Source: IDS-8 sp035304345 (GTDB lineage: Bacteria > Pseudomonadota > Gammaproteobacteria > Steroidobacterales > Woeseiaceae). From it: a stretch of DNA of 64,000 bases. Below the pieces are notes generated by a model. That model made no database searches. It saw nothing but the letters and a program-made list of their open reading frames with translations, and was not told the origin of the DNA. The position numbers and the translations under genes were made by a program. The stretch covers positions 1 to 64,000 of the forward strand of contig DATGQE010000003.1 of assembly GCA_035304345.1 (NCBI GenBank), in the 5' to 3' direction. Each line of letters opens with the position of its first letter. Positions within the stretch are counted from its first letter, which is position 1. Positions 53,251 through 62,048 of the stretch are shown in pieces.

Positions 53251-54067
53251 TGGAGAGCTGCCTCAGTACGGGTCGCGTGTCCGGGCGCACGCCGCGCCAA
53301 AGATGGAACGATTCGGCCGCCTGCTCCACCAGCATGCCCCATCCCAGCACCGCCTCGCGCGCACCGCATTCGCGGGCCCAGCGGCTGAAAGGCGTCGGCG
53401 TCAGGCCGTAGGACAGGTCGTAACAGAACGTGTCGGGCGTGATTGCCGCCCGCGGCCACGGCGGCGTCTCGCCTTTCAGCCCCGCCGAGGTCGCGTTGAT
53501 GACGAGGCCGTAATCGGCCGCGGGGACGTCCTTGAAGCGGCACGCGGTGACCTCCCCGAGGTGGGAGAAGTCGGCGGCGAGCACGCGCGCTTTCTCGACC
53601 GTGCGGTTGGCGATCGTGACGCTCTCCGGCCCGGCCGCGAGCAGCGGCCCGAGGATGCCGCGCGTGGCGCCGCCCGCCCCGAGGATGAGGATCCTCAGGC
53701 TCGCGAGGTGCAGCCCGAGGTTGCGCGTGAGGTCGCGCAGCAGGCCGACCCCGTCGGTGTTGTCGCCGAAGATCTCCCCGTCCTGGAAGACGAGCGTGTT
53801 GACCGCGCCGGCACGCGTCGCGCGCTCGCTGAGCTGGTCGACCACGTCCAGCGCCGCGGTCTTGTGCGGCACCGTGATGTTGAGGCCCTTGCCGCCCTTC
53901 TCGCCGAACTCGCGGATCGCGCTGCGCAGCTCGCCGGGCGCTACCGGCAAGAGCTCGTAGGAGATGTTCTGGCCGGTCTGCAGCGCGAACAGGCGGTGAA
54001 TGATCGGCGACCGGCTGTGCGAGACCGGGTATCCCATGACGCCATAGCGGTCGACCTGCCGCTTCAT
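53237..54067 (-). CDS. aroE: Shikimate dehydrogenase
   Basis: A 276-residue NADPH enzyme reducing 3-dehydroshikimate to shikimate in aromatic amino acid synthesis. Shikimate-binding motifs VMGYPVSHSRSP and LNITVPHK with the catalytic Lys and GDNTDGVGL with the Asp are present; the NADPH loop is GAGGATRGI with NRT next. The ATG overlaps the hemB stop by 4 bases, so hemB and aroE are coupled. It converges on gor. Confidence 0.96.
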   Translation of the reverse strand: MKRQVDRYGVMGYPVSHSRSPIIHRLFALQTGQNISYELLPVAPGELRSAIREFGEKGGKGLNITVPHKTAALDVVDQLSERATRAGAVNTLVFQDGEIFGDNTDGVGLLRDLTRNLGLHLASLRILILGAGGATRGILGPLLAAGPESVTIANRTVEKARVLAADFSHLGEVTACRFKDVPAADYGLVINATSAGLKGETPPWPRAAITPDTFCYDLSYGLTPTPFSRWARECGAREAVLGWGMLVEQAAESFHLWRGVRPDTRPVLRQLSISAS

Positions 54068-55077
54068 TCCCGTGACTGGAGCCAGCGTGCCGCGTCCAGC
54101 GCGTAGTACGTCAGGATCGCGCTCGCGCCGGCGCGCTTGATGGACAGGAGCGCTTCGAGCGCAATCGCTTTCTCGTCCACCCAGCCGCGCTCGGCGGCCG
54201 CCTTGATCATCGAGTACTCGCCGCTCACCTGGTAGGCGAACACGGGCACGCCGAAGCGATCCTTCACGCGGCGCACGATGTCGAGATACGGCAGCGCCGG
54301 CTTGACCATCACGATGTCGGCGCCCTCGGCGATGTCGAGCCCGACTTCGCGCAGTGCCTCGTCGCTCATGGCCGGGCTCATCTGGTAACCGTGCTTGCCG
54401 GCGCCGCGCAGCCGAGGGTCGAGGTCGAGGGCATCCCGGAACGGACCGTAAAAGGAAGAGGCGTACTTCGCCGCGTAGGACAGGATCAGCGTGTTCGTGT
54501 GGCCGTTGCTCTCGAGCGCCTCGCGGATCGCCCCGACCCGCCCGTCCATCATGTCCGACGGCGCCACGACGTCGGCGCCGGCTTCCGCGTGCGACAGCGC
54601 CTGCCGGACCAGCATCGCGACCGTCTCGTCGTTCTGCACGTAACCGGATTCGTCGATGATGCCGTCCTGTCCGTGGGTCGTGTACGGGTCGAGCGCGACG
54701 TCGGTGATCACGACCACGTCCGGAAACGACTGCTTGACCGCCCGCACGGCGCCTTGGACGAGCCCCTGCGGGTTCGCGCACTCGCTGCCGTCCGGGGTCT
54801 TCCGGTCGGGATCGATCACGGGAAACAGGGCGACGGCGACGATGCCGAGCTCCACCGCCCGCGCCAAAGCCTCGATCAGCTCATCGACCGTGTGCCGCTG
54901 CACGCCCGGCATCGACGCGACCTCGCGCTCGTGCAGGGCACCTTCGCGGACGAACACCGGCCAGACGAGGTCGGCGGCCTCGAGCCGGGTTTCCGCCACC
55001 AGCCGGCGCAGGGCGGCGGTGCGGCGCGTACGGCGCAGCCGGGTCGAGGGGAACCGGCCGGCCTGGAAGTCACTCAT
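54064..55077 (-). CDS. hemB: Delta-aminolevulinic acid dehydratase (porphobilinogen synthase)
   Basis: A 337-residue enzyme joining two 5-aminolevulinate molecules to porphobilinogen. The Schiff-base lysine lies in DIVMVKPALPYLD, and a second conserved Lys in FYGPFRDALDL...-GAGKHGYQMSP region. The metal region is GSECANPQG rather than a full cysteine cluster, suggesting an Mg-dependent form. The ATG at 55077 was preferred to a start 39 codons upstream. The 218-base gap before the divergent sigma factor shows no gene; a GGAAC near 55079 could belong to an ECF promoter but is weak. Confidence 0.96.
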   Translation of the reverse strand: MSDFQAGRFPSTRLRRTRRTAALRRLVAETRLEAADLVWPVFVREGALHEREVASMPGVQRHTVDELIEALARAVELGIVAVALFPVIDPDRKTPDGSECANPQGLVQGAVRAVKQSFPDVVVITDVALDPYTTHGQDGIIDESGYVQNDETVAMLVRQALSHAEAGADVVAPSDMMDGRVGAIREALESNGHTNTLILSYAAKYASSFYGPFRDALDLDPRLRGAGKHGYQMSPAMSDEALREVGLDIAEGADIVMVKPALPYLDIVRRVKDRFGVPVFAYQVSGEYSMIKAAAERGWVDEKAIALEALLSIKRAGASAILTYYALDAARWLQSRE

Positions 55078-55295
55078 AGGAACATCCGAATCCGACGTGT
55101 CGTGACTATTATTTGGCTTTTCGCGGCGTACGGGTAGCTCTACCGGCCCGCAGGCAAGAAAAAGACCAAGACACCCGCCGAGAACCCCATGCATGCACTC
55201 GCCCCGTTGCCCGAACCCCGTCCGCCGGCGGAATCGCCGTCCCGGGATCCCGGAACGCCCGGTAATAACCGCGCCCCGCGGCGGGTCTACCGCAG

Positions 55296-55868
55296 ATGAC
55301 GAGCGACGGTGACCGCGAGCGCAAGGCGCGCTTCGAGCGGCTCGTGGCCGGCTGCCACCGCGAGCTGTACCGCTACGCCGCCTGGCTGTCCCGGGACCCC
55401 GGGGCCGCGGAGGTCGTGCTGCAGGAGGCGCTGCTCCGGGCCTGGAGGTCGCTCGACCGGCTCAGGCACGACGGCGCGGCCAAGGCCTGGCTGCTGACGA
55501 TCGTGCGGCGCGAGAACGCCCGCTATTTCGCCGGGAGCCCGCCGCCGGCCGTGGACATCGACGCGCTGTCCCCGGCCCAGGAGGCGATGATCGCGGCCGG
55601 TGACGACGCGGAGCTCGAGGATCTCCGCCGCGCGATCATGGCGCTGGAAGATGCTTACCGGGAGCCGCTGGTGCTCCAGGTGATGATGGGCCACAGTTGC
55701 AACGAGATTGCCGACATCATGGGACTCACGCCGGGTGCGGTGCTGACGCGCCTGCATCGCGCGCGCCGCAGGCTGCGCGACGCGATCGCAGGAGACGGGG
55801 CGCACCCCGCGGCGGCCGGCGCGGGACAGCCGGACGGGGACGCGGACGGGGAAGCCAATGGACTGTGA
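55296..55868 (+). CDS. ECF sigma factor
   Basis: A 190-residue extracytoplasmic-function sigma factor. Region 2 (about 10-75) includes AAEVVLQEALLRAWRSLDRL; region 4 (about 110-165) has YREPLVLQVMMGHSCNEIADI followed by an HTH (LTPGAVLTRLHRARRRLRDAI). The tail is rich in Gly, Asp and Ala. It overlaps the DUF3379 anti-sigma gene by 11 bases, and an HvfA-like precursor follows. Related pairs respond to copper or oxidative stress in other bacteria, so a metal-stress trigger is plausible, though not shown. Confidence 0.92.
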   Translation: MTSDGDRERKARFERLVAGCHRELYRYAAWLSRDPGAAEVVLQEALLRAWRSLDRLRHDGAAKAWLLTIVRRENARYFAGSPPPAVDIDALSPAQEAMIAAGDDAELEDLRRAIMALEDAYREPLVLQVMMGHSCNEIADIMGLTPGAVLTRLHRARRRLRDAIAGDGAHPAAAGAGQPDGDADGEANGL

Positions 55869-56583
55869 GGCCTACCGCCGCGCCATCGACGCGGATCCCG
55901 GCGGCGACTTCGACGGCGCGGCCGCGCACGTCGCCGGCTGCGAGGCGTGCCGCGCGTACACGGCCACGCTCCGGGACTTCGACCGGCGCCTCGCGCGCGC
56001 GCTGGCCATCGACGTGCCGGCCTTTCCCTTGCCCGAGCTGCCCGCCGCCCCGCCGCGGGCGGAGCGCGGCCGTCGCCGGACCCGGTGGCTCGTGACGGCC
56101 GCGGCGGCGCTGGCGGTGAGCCTGGCGGGCCTCGCCGTGCTCACGTTGCGCTCCGGCGCGCCGGGGGACGCAGCCGGTGAGCGGCTGGCGGCGGAAGTGC
56201 TGGCCCACATGGACGGCGAGGCCTCCTCGCGCGTGGTCACCACCATGGCGGTCAGCCGTGCGGCGCTGGAGCAGGTGCTCGAGCCCCGCGTACGGGCGTT
56301 CGACACGGGCGGCGCGATCGTGAGCTACGCGATGAGCTGCGTCATCAACGGCAAGCTCGTGCCGCACCTCGTCGTGCAGGGCCGCACCGGGCCCATCACG
56401 CTCATCCTGCTGCCGGACGAAAGCGTCGATGACGCCATCCCGCTCGTCGGCAGGAACGTGCACGGCGTCATCGTGCCGGCCGAGACCGGCGCCATTGCCA
56501 TCATCGGGGAACGGGAGGACCAGTTGCCGGAGATCGGTGACGTGGGGCAACGGGTAGTGCAATCAGTGCAGTGGCGCCTTTAG
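55858..56583 (+). CDS. DUF3379-type zinc anti-sigma factor
   Basis: A 241-residue membrane protein. The N-terminal cytosolic part has a zinc anti-sigma motif (HVAGCEAC), one transmembrane helix follows a basic stretch (TRWLVTAAAALAVSLAGLAVL, about 79-99), and the rest is a periplasmic DUF3379 domain with a VSYAMSCVINGK segment. It should hold the ECF factor inactive until a periplasmic signal appears. The 11-base overlap with the sigma gene shows they are coupled. Confidence 0.88.
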   Translation: MDCEAYRRAIDADPGGDFDGAAAHVAGCEACRAYTATLRDFDRRLARALAIDVPAFPLPELPAAPPRAERGRRRTRWLVTAAAALAVSLAGLAVLTLRSGAPGDAAGERLAAEVLAHMDGEASSRVVTTMAVSRAALEQVLEPRVRAFDTGGAIVSYAMSCVINGKLVPHLVVQGRTGPITLILLPDESVDDAIPLVGRNVHGVIVPAETGAIAIIGEREDQLPEIGDVGQRVVQSVQWRL

Positions 56584-56614
56584 GGCCGCTTCAGTCCATC
56601 AGCAGGAGATGACC

Positions 56615-57010
56615 ATGTCGGAAAACAAGAGAGTAAAACCGATCACCGTGGCCGTCGGCGCCGCGCTCGCCGGCTCGTTTGCGCTCGCGGGCACCGCGAC
56701 GGCCGACACCGGCGCGAGTCCGTTCGCCGTGACGGCGCTGAGTGCGGGCTACGCGCTGGGTGCGAGCCATCACGCCGGCGCCGACCACGCCGGCAAGCAC
56801 GCCGAAGGTGCGTGCGGCGGTGACCAGGGCGACAAGTCGGCGGAGGGGAGCTGCGGCGGCGATAAGGGCGGCGAGTCCCAGGACGGCAACGCGGAAGGCA
56901 AAGCCGGCGAGGGCCAGTGCGGCGGCGAGAAGGGCGCCGAAGGCAAGTGCGGCGGCGAAAAGGCCGGCGAAGGCAAGTGCGGGGAGGGCAAGTGCGGCGG
57001 CGGGGCCTGA
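56615..57010 (+). CDS. HvfA-like cysteine-repeat secreted peptide precursor
   Basis: A 131-residue low-complexity protein. A signal peptide ends near Ala30, then SPFAVTALSAGYAL, the stretch that precedes the repeats in HvfA-type peptides. The C-terminal 70 residues hold six cysteines (67, 80, 102, 112, 122, 127), every one within an EG-X-CG motif; a seventh unit has Ala in place of Cys (EGKAG). Known HvfA precursors are modified on such cysteines by the DUF692-type enzyme HvfB with HvfC to form copper-binding groups. No such genes lie in this window. The ATG at 56615 follows AGGAG by 6 bases. It lies 31 bases after the anti-sigma gene, so it probably belongs to that operon. Confidence 0.85.
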   Translation: MSENKRVKPITVAVGAALAGSFALAGTATADTGASPFAVTALSAGYALGASHHAGADHAGKHAEGACGGDQGDKSAEGSCGGDKGGESQDGNAEGKAGEGQCGGEKGAEGKCGGEKAGEGKCGEGKCGGGA

Positions 57011-57034
57011 GCCCGGCCAGCCGCGGTTGAGCGT

Positions 57035-57061
57035 AAAGCCCGCGGCCCGGCCGCGGGCTTT
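57035..57061 (+). terminator. Strong GC hairpin terminator after the HvfA-like gene
   Basis: AAAGCCCGCGG and CCGCGGGCTTT form an 11-bp perfect stem around CCCGG, 24 bases after the stop codon. The following T run is short (TTT), but the stem is strong and well placed to end the sigma/anti-sigma/precursor transcript. Confidence 0.7.
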
Positions 57062-57177
57062 GCGCCTTCCGCAAGACCGGGGCGGCAGGCATTACTGGCC
57101 GTAGCCGCGGGTTTCGGCCGGTGCGGAAGGCGCCTGCCGATGCTACGCTGCCGCTCACGAGCAGCGCGGAGAACAGC

Positions 57178-57777
57178 GTGCCAGTCAAAACCGAGCGCAT
57201 CCGCCGGTGTCCGTGGGCCGGCGAGAGCAGCCTGTCTTACATCGAGTACCACGACACCGAGTGGGGCGTGCCGGTCTGGGACGACCGCAAGCAGTTCGAG
57301 TTCCTGGTGCTCGAGGGCGCGCAGGCGGGACTCTCCTGGTCCACGATCCTCAACAAGCGTGAAGGCTATCGCCGGGCGTTCGCGGAGTTCGATCCGGAGA
57401 AGGTCGCCCGCTTCACTCGCCGGCGTATCGAGAAAATCCTCGAGGATCCCGGCATCGTCCGCAACCGACTCAAGGTCGAGTCCGCGGTCAGTAACGCGCG
57501 CGCGTTCCTCAAGGTGCAGGAGGAGTTCGACGGCTTCTGTCACTACATCTGGCGGTTCGTCGGCGGCCGTCCGAAGCAGAACCGCTTTCGCGACTCCTCC
57601 CAGGTGCCCGCGACGTCGAAGGAATCGGACGCGCTGTCGAAGGACCTGCGACAGCGGGGCTTTCGCTTCGTCGGCAGCACGATCGTGTACGCGCACATGC
57701 AGGCCACCGGCATGGTGAACGATCACCTGACGAGCTGCTTTCGCCACAAGGAGGTCGCCGCGCTCGCCCGCCCGTAG
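57178..57777 (+). CDS. tag: DNA-3-methyladenine glycosylase I
   Basis: A 199-residue monofunctional glycosylase. RCPWAG at the start contains the first zinc Cys, then YHDTEWGVPVWDDRKQFE with the catalytic-pocket Glu, and LEGAQAGLSWSTIL. Late DHLTSCFRH contributes the remaining zinc ligands. It removes 3-methyladenine from alkylated DNA. GTG at 57178 has a GGAG site about 8 bases upstream; an upstream GTG at 57121 is in frame but has no support. It ends 13 bases from the convergent aldolase gene. Confidence 0.95.
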   Translation: MPVKTERIRRCPWAGESSLSYIEYHDTEWGVPVWDDRKQFEFLVLEGAQAGLSWSTILNKREGYRRAFAEFDPEKVARFTRRRIEKILEDPGIVRNRLKVESAVSNARAFLKVQEEFDGFCHYIWRFVGGRPKQNRFRDSSQVPATSKESDALSKDLRQRGFRFVGSTIVYAHMQATGMVNDHLTSCFRHKEVAALARP

Positions 57778-57790
57778 GCCCTGCGCGCGG

Positions 57791-58696
57791 TCAGCTCCGT
57801 GACCGCTCCTCGCGCAGCGCGGCGAAAAGCTCCGAGCGCTGCCCGGCACTCAACGGCGTGAGCGGCGGCCGCACGCGCTCCCACTCCGGGTCATGCGTGG
57901 ATTCGGCGATGAACGCCTTGAGCGCCGCGATCATGGGATAGCGCTGGAAGATCGCACGCGTGCGCCCGAGCGCGTCCTGCAGCGTATCCGCCCGCTCCGA
58001 GCGCCATTCCCGGTACAGCGTGACGAGCGCATCGGGCGTCGCGTTGGCGGTCGCCGAAATGGCCCCGGCGCCGCCCGCGCGCAGGTTGCGCAGGAGGAAG
58101 GTCTCGCTGCCCGAGAACACGCGGAAGTCGTCGAAGCCGCGCTCGATCAGCGCGAGCGTGTGACTCCAGTCGCCCGAGCTGTCCTTCAGTCCCGCGATGA
58201 CGCCGGGGTAGGCATGCACCAGGCGCTCGACGAGCGCGAGCGAGTAGCCCACCTGCGCGACTGGCGGGATGTGATAGAGGTAGACCCGGAGCTCGGCGCG
58301 GCCGACGCGCTCGATCAGCTCCGCGACGCTCGCGAACAGGCCGTCGTCGGTGACGGGCTTGTAATAGAACGGCGGGAGCAGGAGCACGCCGCGGCAGCCA
58401 CGCGCCACGGCATGCGCGGTGAGCCGGACGGCGTCGGGGAGCGCGCATGCCCCGGTGCCGGGCAGCAGGCGTCGCGGCCCGATCCCGGCCTCGACGAGGC
58501 GCTCGAGGAGCTCGATTTTTTCCTCGCAGGACAGGGAATTGCCCTCGCCGGTCGTGCCGAACGGCGCCAAGTCGACGCCGGCCGCGGCGAGCCGCCGGCA
58601 GTGCGCGACGAGCCGCGGCGCGTCCGGCGCCAGGTCGGCCCGGAACGGCGTGAGGACCGGTGCGAGGATTCCGTGAAAGCGTTCGGGTGAGGGCAC
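57791..58696 (-). CDS. Dihydrodipicolinate synthase family aldolase
   Basis: A 301-residue TIM-barrel lyase. PFGTTGEGNSL binds the keto-acid carboxylate, YLYHIPPVA holds the general-base Tyr, and GLKDSSGD has the Schiff-base Lys. The Arg that follows the Tyr motif in true DapA (YNVPxR) is absent, so this is more likely a pyruvate aldolase for another aldehyde or hydroxy-keto acid than lysine biosynthesis. GTG start, with GGAGG 6 bases upstream. Confidence 0.85.
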   Translation of the reverse strand: MPSPERFHGILAPVLTPFRADLAPDAPRLVAHCRRLAAAGVDLAPFGTTGEGNSLSCEEKIELLERLVEAGIGPRRLLPGTGACALPDAVRLTAHAVARGCRGVLLLPPFYYKPVTDDGLFASVAELIERVGRAELRVYLYHIPPVAQVGYSLALVERLVHAYPGVIAGLKDSSGDWSHTLALIERGFDDFRVFSGSETFLLRNLRAGGAGAISATANATPDALVTLYREWRSERADTLQDALGRTRAIFQRYPMIAALKAFIAESTHDPEWERVRPPLTPLSAGQRSELFAALREERSRS

Positions 58697-58729
58697 TGGG
58701 GGCCTCCGGCGCGCGAGCGGGCAGAAGCC

Positions 58730-61700
58730 TCAATTCTGGATCGTGACGAGCGTGATCGCGACCAGTCCCTGCGGCGTGTTGTGGGACACGCCGCCGAAGT
58801 AGATCGTGCCCGGGGCGAGGCCGGTCCAGTCGATCGTGACGTCGGCGGTCGTGCCGGCGTTGACGAGCGCGGGGCCCGTGGCGGTCATGTTGCCCTGAAC
58901 GTCGTCCAGCCCGAAGCCCCACGCGAGGAACGTGTAGACCGCCCCCGGTCCGCCGGCGACGTCGTCGGTATCGAAGGCGTGCACGAACACGGCGTAGCGC
59001 CCGGCGCCCGGCAGCAGGATGTCGAACTGCTCGCGCGAGGTCGGCTCCCCGCTCTCCCCGATCTTGGTGCAGTTCACCGTGTCCGGGCAGTAGAAGACGT
59101 ACATGTCGAGATCGTCTTCGCCGTCCGTGAGCTCGTCGAACAGCGCGAAGCGCAGGTAGGCCATGTTCGCCGGCACGTCAACCAGGTGTGCGCGGACGCC
59201 GTTCGTGTCGCGGAACGTGAACGTCTTCGTCGGGTCTTCCTCGATGAACACGTCGGCGAACACGACCGGTGCCCGCAGTCCGTGCACGCCGGGCGCGTAC
59301 GTGCCGGTGTACCCGAACTCCACCGGGAACGCGAAGCTCCCGTTGCTGCCGCTCGCGAAGACTTCCCGCGGCGCGTTGACGGACGTCGGGCGCACCGCCA
59401 GCGCGCTGCGCACGGAGCGATCCCGGCTTTCCCAGGTGAGGCTGCCGAAACGCCACAAGTCGAGCGGCCCGCTCTCGTAGCCGAACGTGACCTCGAACTC
59501 CGCCGATTCGCCGGGCGCCAGCGACAGGGTCGAGGGCGAGACGAGGACGCTGATGCCGGGCGGCGGCTCGATCCGCGCCGTGTACGTGCCCGCCTCGTCG
59601 CTCACGTTCGTCACCCGCCGCCTCACGATGCGCGTGTGCGCGAGGCGCGCCACGGCGATGGACGGCTGGTTGAGGTCGGCGGGATGGAACGAGAACCCGG
59701 CGGCCGCGAGCTCGTCGCAACGGGCGGCGTCCACGGCCGGTGAGCCGCTGCCGCAGGCGAATGCGTCGTACTCGTCTGCGCCGACGTCGTACACGAGCCC
59801 CGGGTCGAGCGCGCGGTTCGGGTCGATGTGGCCCGCGCCGAAATCGAACGGATTCGCCGGGGTCTCGCCGTCCTGCTGGCGCACGTCCTGGCGGGCGCTC
59901 GTCATCAGCGCGGACTTGATCGCGGCGGGGCTCCAGTCCGGGTGCGCCTCGCGCAGCAGCGCGGCGATCCCGGCGACGTGGGGCGCCGACATCGAGGTAC
60001 CGGAGAGAAACGCGAAGCTCTCGCCGGCGACGGAGTTCGCTGCCTCGGGCGTGAACCCGGCGAGGATGTTGACGCCCGGCGCCGTCAGGTCCGGCTTCAG
60101 GATGTCCTCCGCCGGGCCGGGTCCGCGCGACGAGAACACCCCCATGACGTTGCCGGTGTCCTCCTCGGTGAGCAGGAGCCCCTTGTCGAGGCGTACCTCG
60201 ACGATGCCGCCGGCGTCGATCTCGTCGCGCAGCAGGTTGCCGTCCGCCTGGCCGATCATCAGCGCCGGGATGTCGACCGAGCCGGTGTCGCCGACCATCA
60301 CGATCGGGTCGCCCGCGATGTTGAACACCACGGCGGCCACGGCACCCGCGGCTTCCGCGTTTGCCACCTTCGTCTCGAATGCGCAGCCGCCGCGCTGGAT
60401 GAAGGCGACGTTGCCGTCGACCTCGGCGGTATTGACGATGGGCTCGCATGCGTCGAAGGTCGTGCCCTCGCTGCCGTCCCCCAGCACCGCCTCGTCGTCG
60501 TCGACGAGCACGAGCCGGGCCTCGATCGGGTCGACGTCGGCGAGCGGCGGCGTGAAGCTCGCCTCGCGCACGACGTAGCGGCCCGCCACCCCGGAGGGCG
60601 CGGTCACCTCGAGCGCCTCCTCCGAGTGCCGGCCTTCGCGGCTGGATGCCGCGGTCGTGAGCACCCAGGGGGCGCCGGCGGGTGAGCCGATCGTGTTGAA
60701 GTTGGGACCCTCGTTCCCCGCCGCGACCACCGTCAGCACGCCTGCCTTAGCGGCGTTCAGGAGTGCGACGTCGTCGGGTGCGTTGACGGTGAGGATCGAG
60801 CTGCCGACGGAGTAGTTGATGACGTGTACGCCGTCCGCCACGGCGGCGTCGATGGCGTTCGCGAGATCGGAGGTGTTGCAGCTCGCGCGCAGGTCGCCGG
60901 GACGCAGCCAGCAGGCCTTGTAGACCGCGACACGCGCGCGCGGCGCCATGCCTTCCACGTGGTCGAGTGCCGTGCCGAAAATGGAGGCGCGCACGCGGTT
61001 GCCGGCGGCCGTGGTGGCGGTGTGCGTGCCGTGGCCGTCGACGTCGAGCGGCGAGAAGATCTCGCCGTCGTCGATCGGTCCGCCCGCCCGCGCCCCGTCG
61101 GCGAACCAGCGGGCGCCGATCAGCTTGTTGTTGCAGGCTTCCGCCGGGAACCGCTGGCCCGCCTGGCAGGTGCCGTTCCAGCTTTCCGGCGGCTCGAACA
61201 TGACCACGTCCTCGAGGCGGTCGTAGCGCCGGCAGAGCCAGCGGCCGAGCAGCGAGATTTCCGCCCAGCGGCTCCTGCACGCCCGCGGGCGGTCGGCCTG
61301 CCGCCGGTCGGACAGTGCCGGGTGGCCCGGCGCCACCCCGCTGTCGATCACCCCGATGACGATCCCCTCGCCGTCGAGGCCTGCCGCCCTGAGCCCCGTT
61401 TCCGCGTCGAACAGCCCGAGGAAGCGTGCGCTCGAGCTCGTCGCGAGCGGCCGGACCTCGTCCTCCCAGACGTGCAGCACCTCGGGCTGGCTCTCGAGCT
61501 CGAGCGCCTGCGCCGGCGTCATCTTCGCCGCGAAGCCGTTCAGCGCGTACCCGTAGCTGTAGATCTTGCGGGCGCCGGGCCCGACGCGCGCGAGAACCCT
61601 GTCCTGCGACTCGACGAGCCGCTGCACGTAGCCCTGCACGGACGCCGCGTTCTTGTCGAAGCGCGGCAGCGCGCCGCCGCGGACGCCCATCTTCGCGAGC

Positions 61701-61912
61701 CCGCTCGCCGCCTGCCGTGCGTGCTGCTCGACGGCCGAGGGCGCCTTGAGCTGCACGATGTAGACCTTCTCTGCGCCGGCCGGATCCGCGGTGCCCGCGA
61801 GGCGCATGCCGGACACGGAGTCGCCGGCCGGGCGCAGCGGCGATTCGAACGCGACTTGCGCGCTCGCGCTGGCCGCGAGGCAGATGAGCAGGATTGAGCG
61901 GACGAAAGACAC
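58730..61912 (-). CDS. Secreted subtilisin-like serine protease (S8) with PA domain
   Basis: A 1060-residue exported protease. Order: signal peptide (ILLICLAASASAQ), I9-type propeptide (EKVYIVQLKAP), S8 catalytic domain with Asp in VIGVIDSGVAPGHP, His in VDGHGTHTA and Ser in LSGTSMSAPHVAGIAAL, a PA insert (AEAAGAVAAVVFNIAGDP) before the Ser, a fibronectin-III-like domain, and a beta-rich C-terminus with a pre-peptidase-like region (RYAVFVHAFDT). The catalytic triad is complete. The GTG at 61912 starts the signal peptide; longer TTG starts are possible. It probably degrades extracellular protein. No type I or autotransporter signal was recognised. Confidence 0.9.
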   Translation of the reverse strand: MSFVRSILLICLAASASAQVAFESPLRPAGDSVSGMRLAGTADPAGAEKVYIVQLKAPSAVEQHARQAASGLAKMGVRGGALPRFDKNAASVQGYVQRLVESQDRVLARVGPGARKIYSYGYALNGFAAKMTPAQALELESQPEVLHVWEDEVRPLATSSSARFLGLFDAETGLRAAGLDGEGIVIGVIDSGVAPGHPALSDRRQADRPRACRSRWAEISLLGRWLCRRYDRLEDVVMFEPPESWNGTCQAGQRFPAEACNNKLIGARWFADGARAGGPIDDGEIFSPLDVDGHGTHTATTAAGNRVRASIFGTALDHVEGMAPRARVAVYKACWLRPGDLRASCNTSDLANAIDAAVADGVHVINYSVGSSILTVNAPDDVALLNAAKAGVLTVVAAGNEGPNFNTIGSPAGAPWVLTTAASSREGRHSEEALEVTAPSGVAGRYVVREASFTPPLADVDPIEARLVLVDDDEAVLGDGSEGTTFDACEPIVNTAEVDGNVAFIQRGGCAFETKVANAEAAGAVAAVVFNIAGDPIVMVGDTGSVDIPALMIGQADGNLLRDEIDAGGIVEVRLDKGLLLTEEDTGNVMGVFSSRGPGPAEDILKPDLTAPGVNILAGFTPEAANSVAGESFAFLSGTSMSAPHVAGIAALLREAHPDWSPAAIKSALMTSARQDVRQQDGETPANPFDFGAGHIDPNRALDPGLVYDVGADEYDAFACGSGSPAVDAARCDELAAAGFSFHPADLNQPSIAVARLAHTRIVRRRVTNVSDEAGTYTARIEPPPGISVLVSPSTLSLAPGESAEFEVTFGYESGPLDLWRFGSLTWESRDRSVRSALAVRPTSVNAPREVFASGSNGSFAFPVEFGYTGTYAPGVHGLRAPVVFADVFIEEDPTKTFTFRDTNGVRAHLVDVPANMAYLRFALFDELTDGEDDLDMYVFYCPDTVNCTKIGESGEPTSREQFDILLPGAGRYAVFVHAFDTDDVAGGPGAVYTFLAWGFGLDDVQGNMTATGPALVNAGTTADVTIDWTGLAPGTIYFGGVSHNTPQGLVAITLVTIQN

Positions 61913-62048
61913 GGCGCTTCCGGAGCTCCCCCTTCGTTTTGCGGACGTCCGGTCGGAAACCGTCGTGAGGCGCGGTTTTGGCAAGAAGCTACCACATTCC
62001 GCCGCCGCCTCCTACGACCGGCCGGTCCCGGTCACGCGCGGCCGGGCC

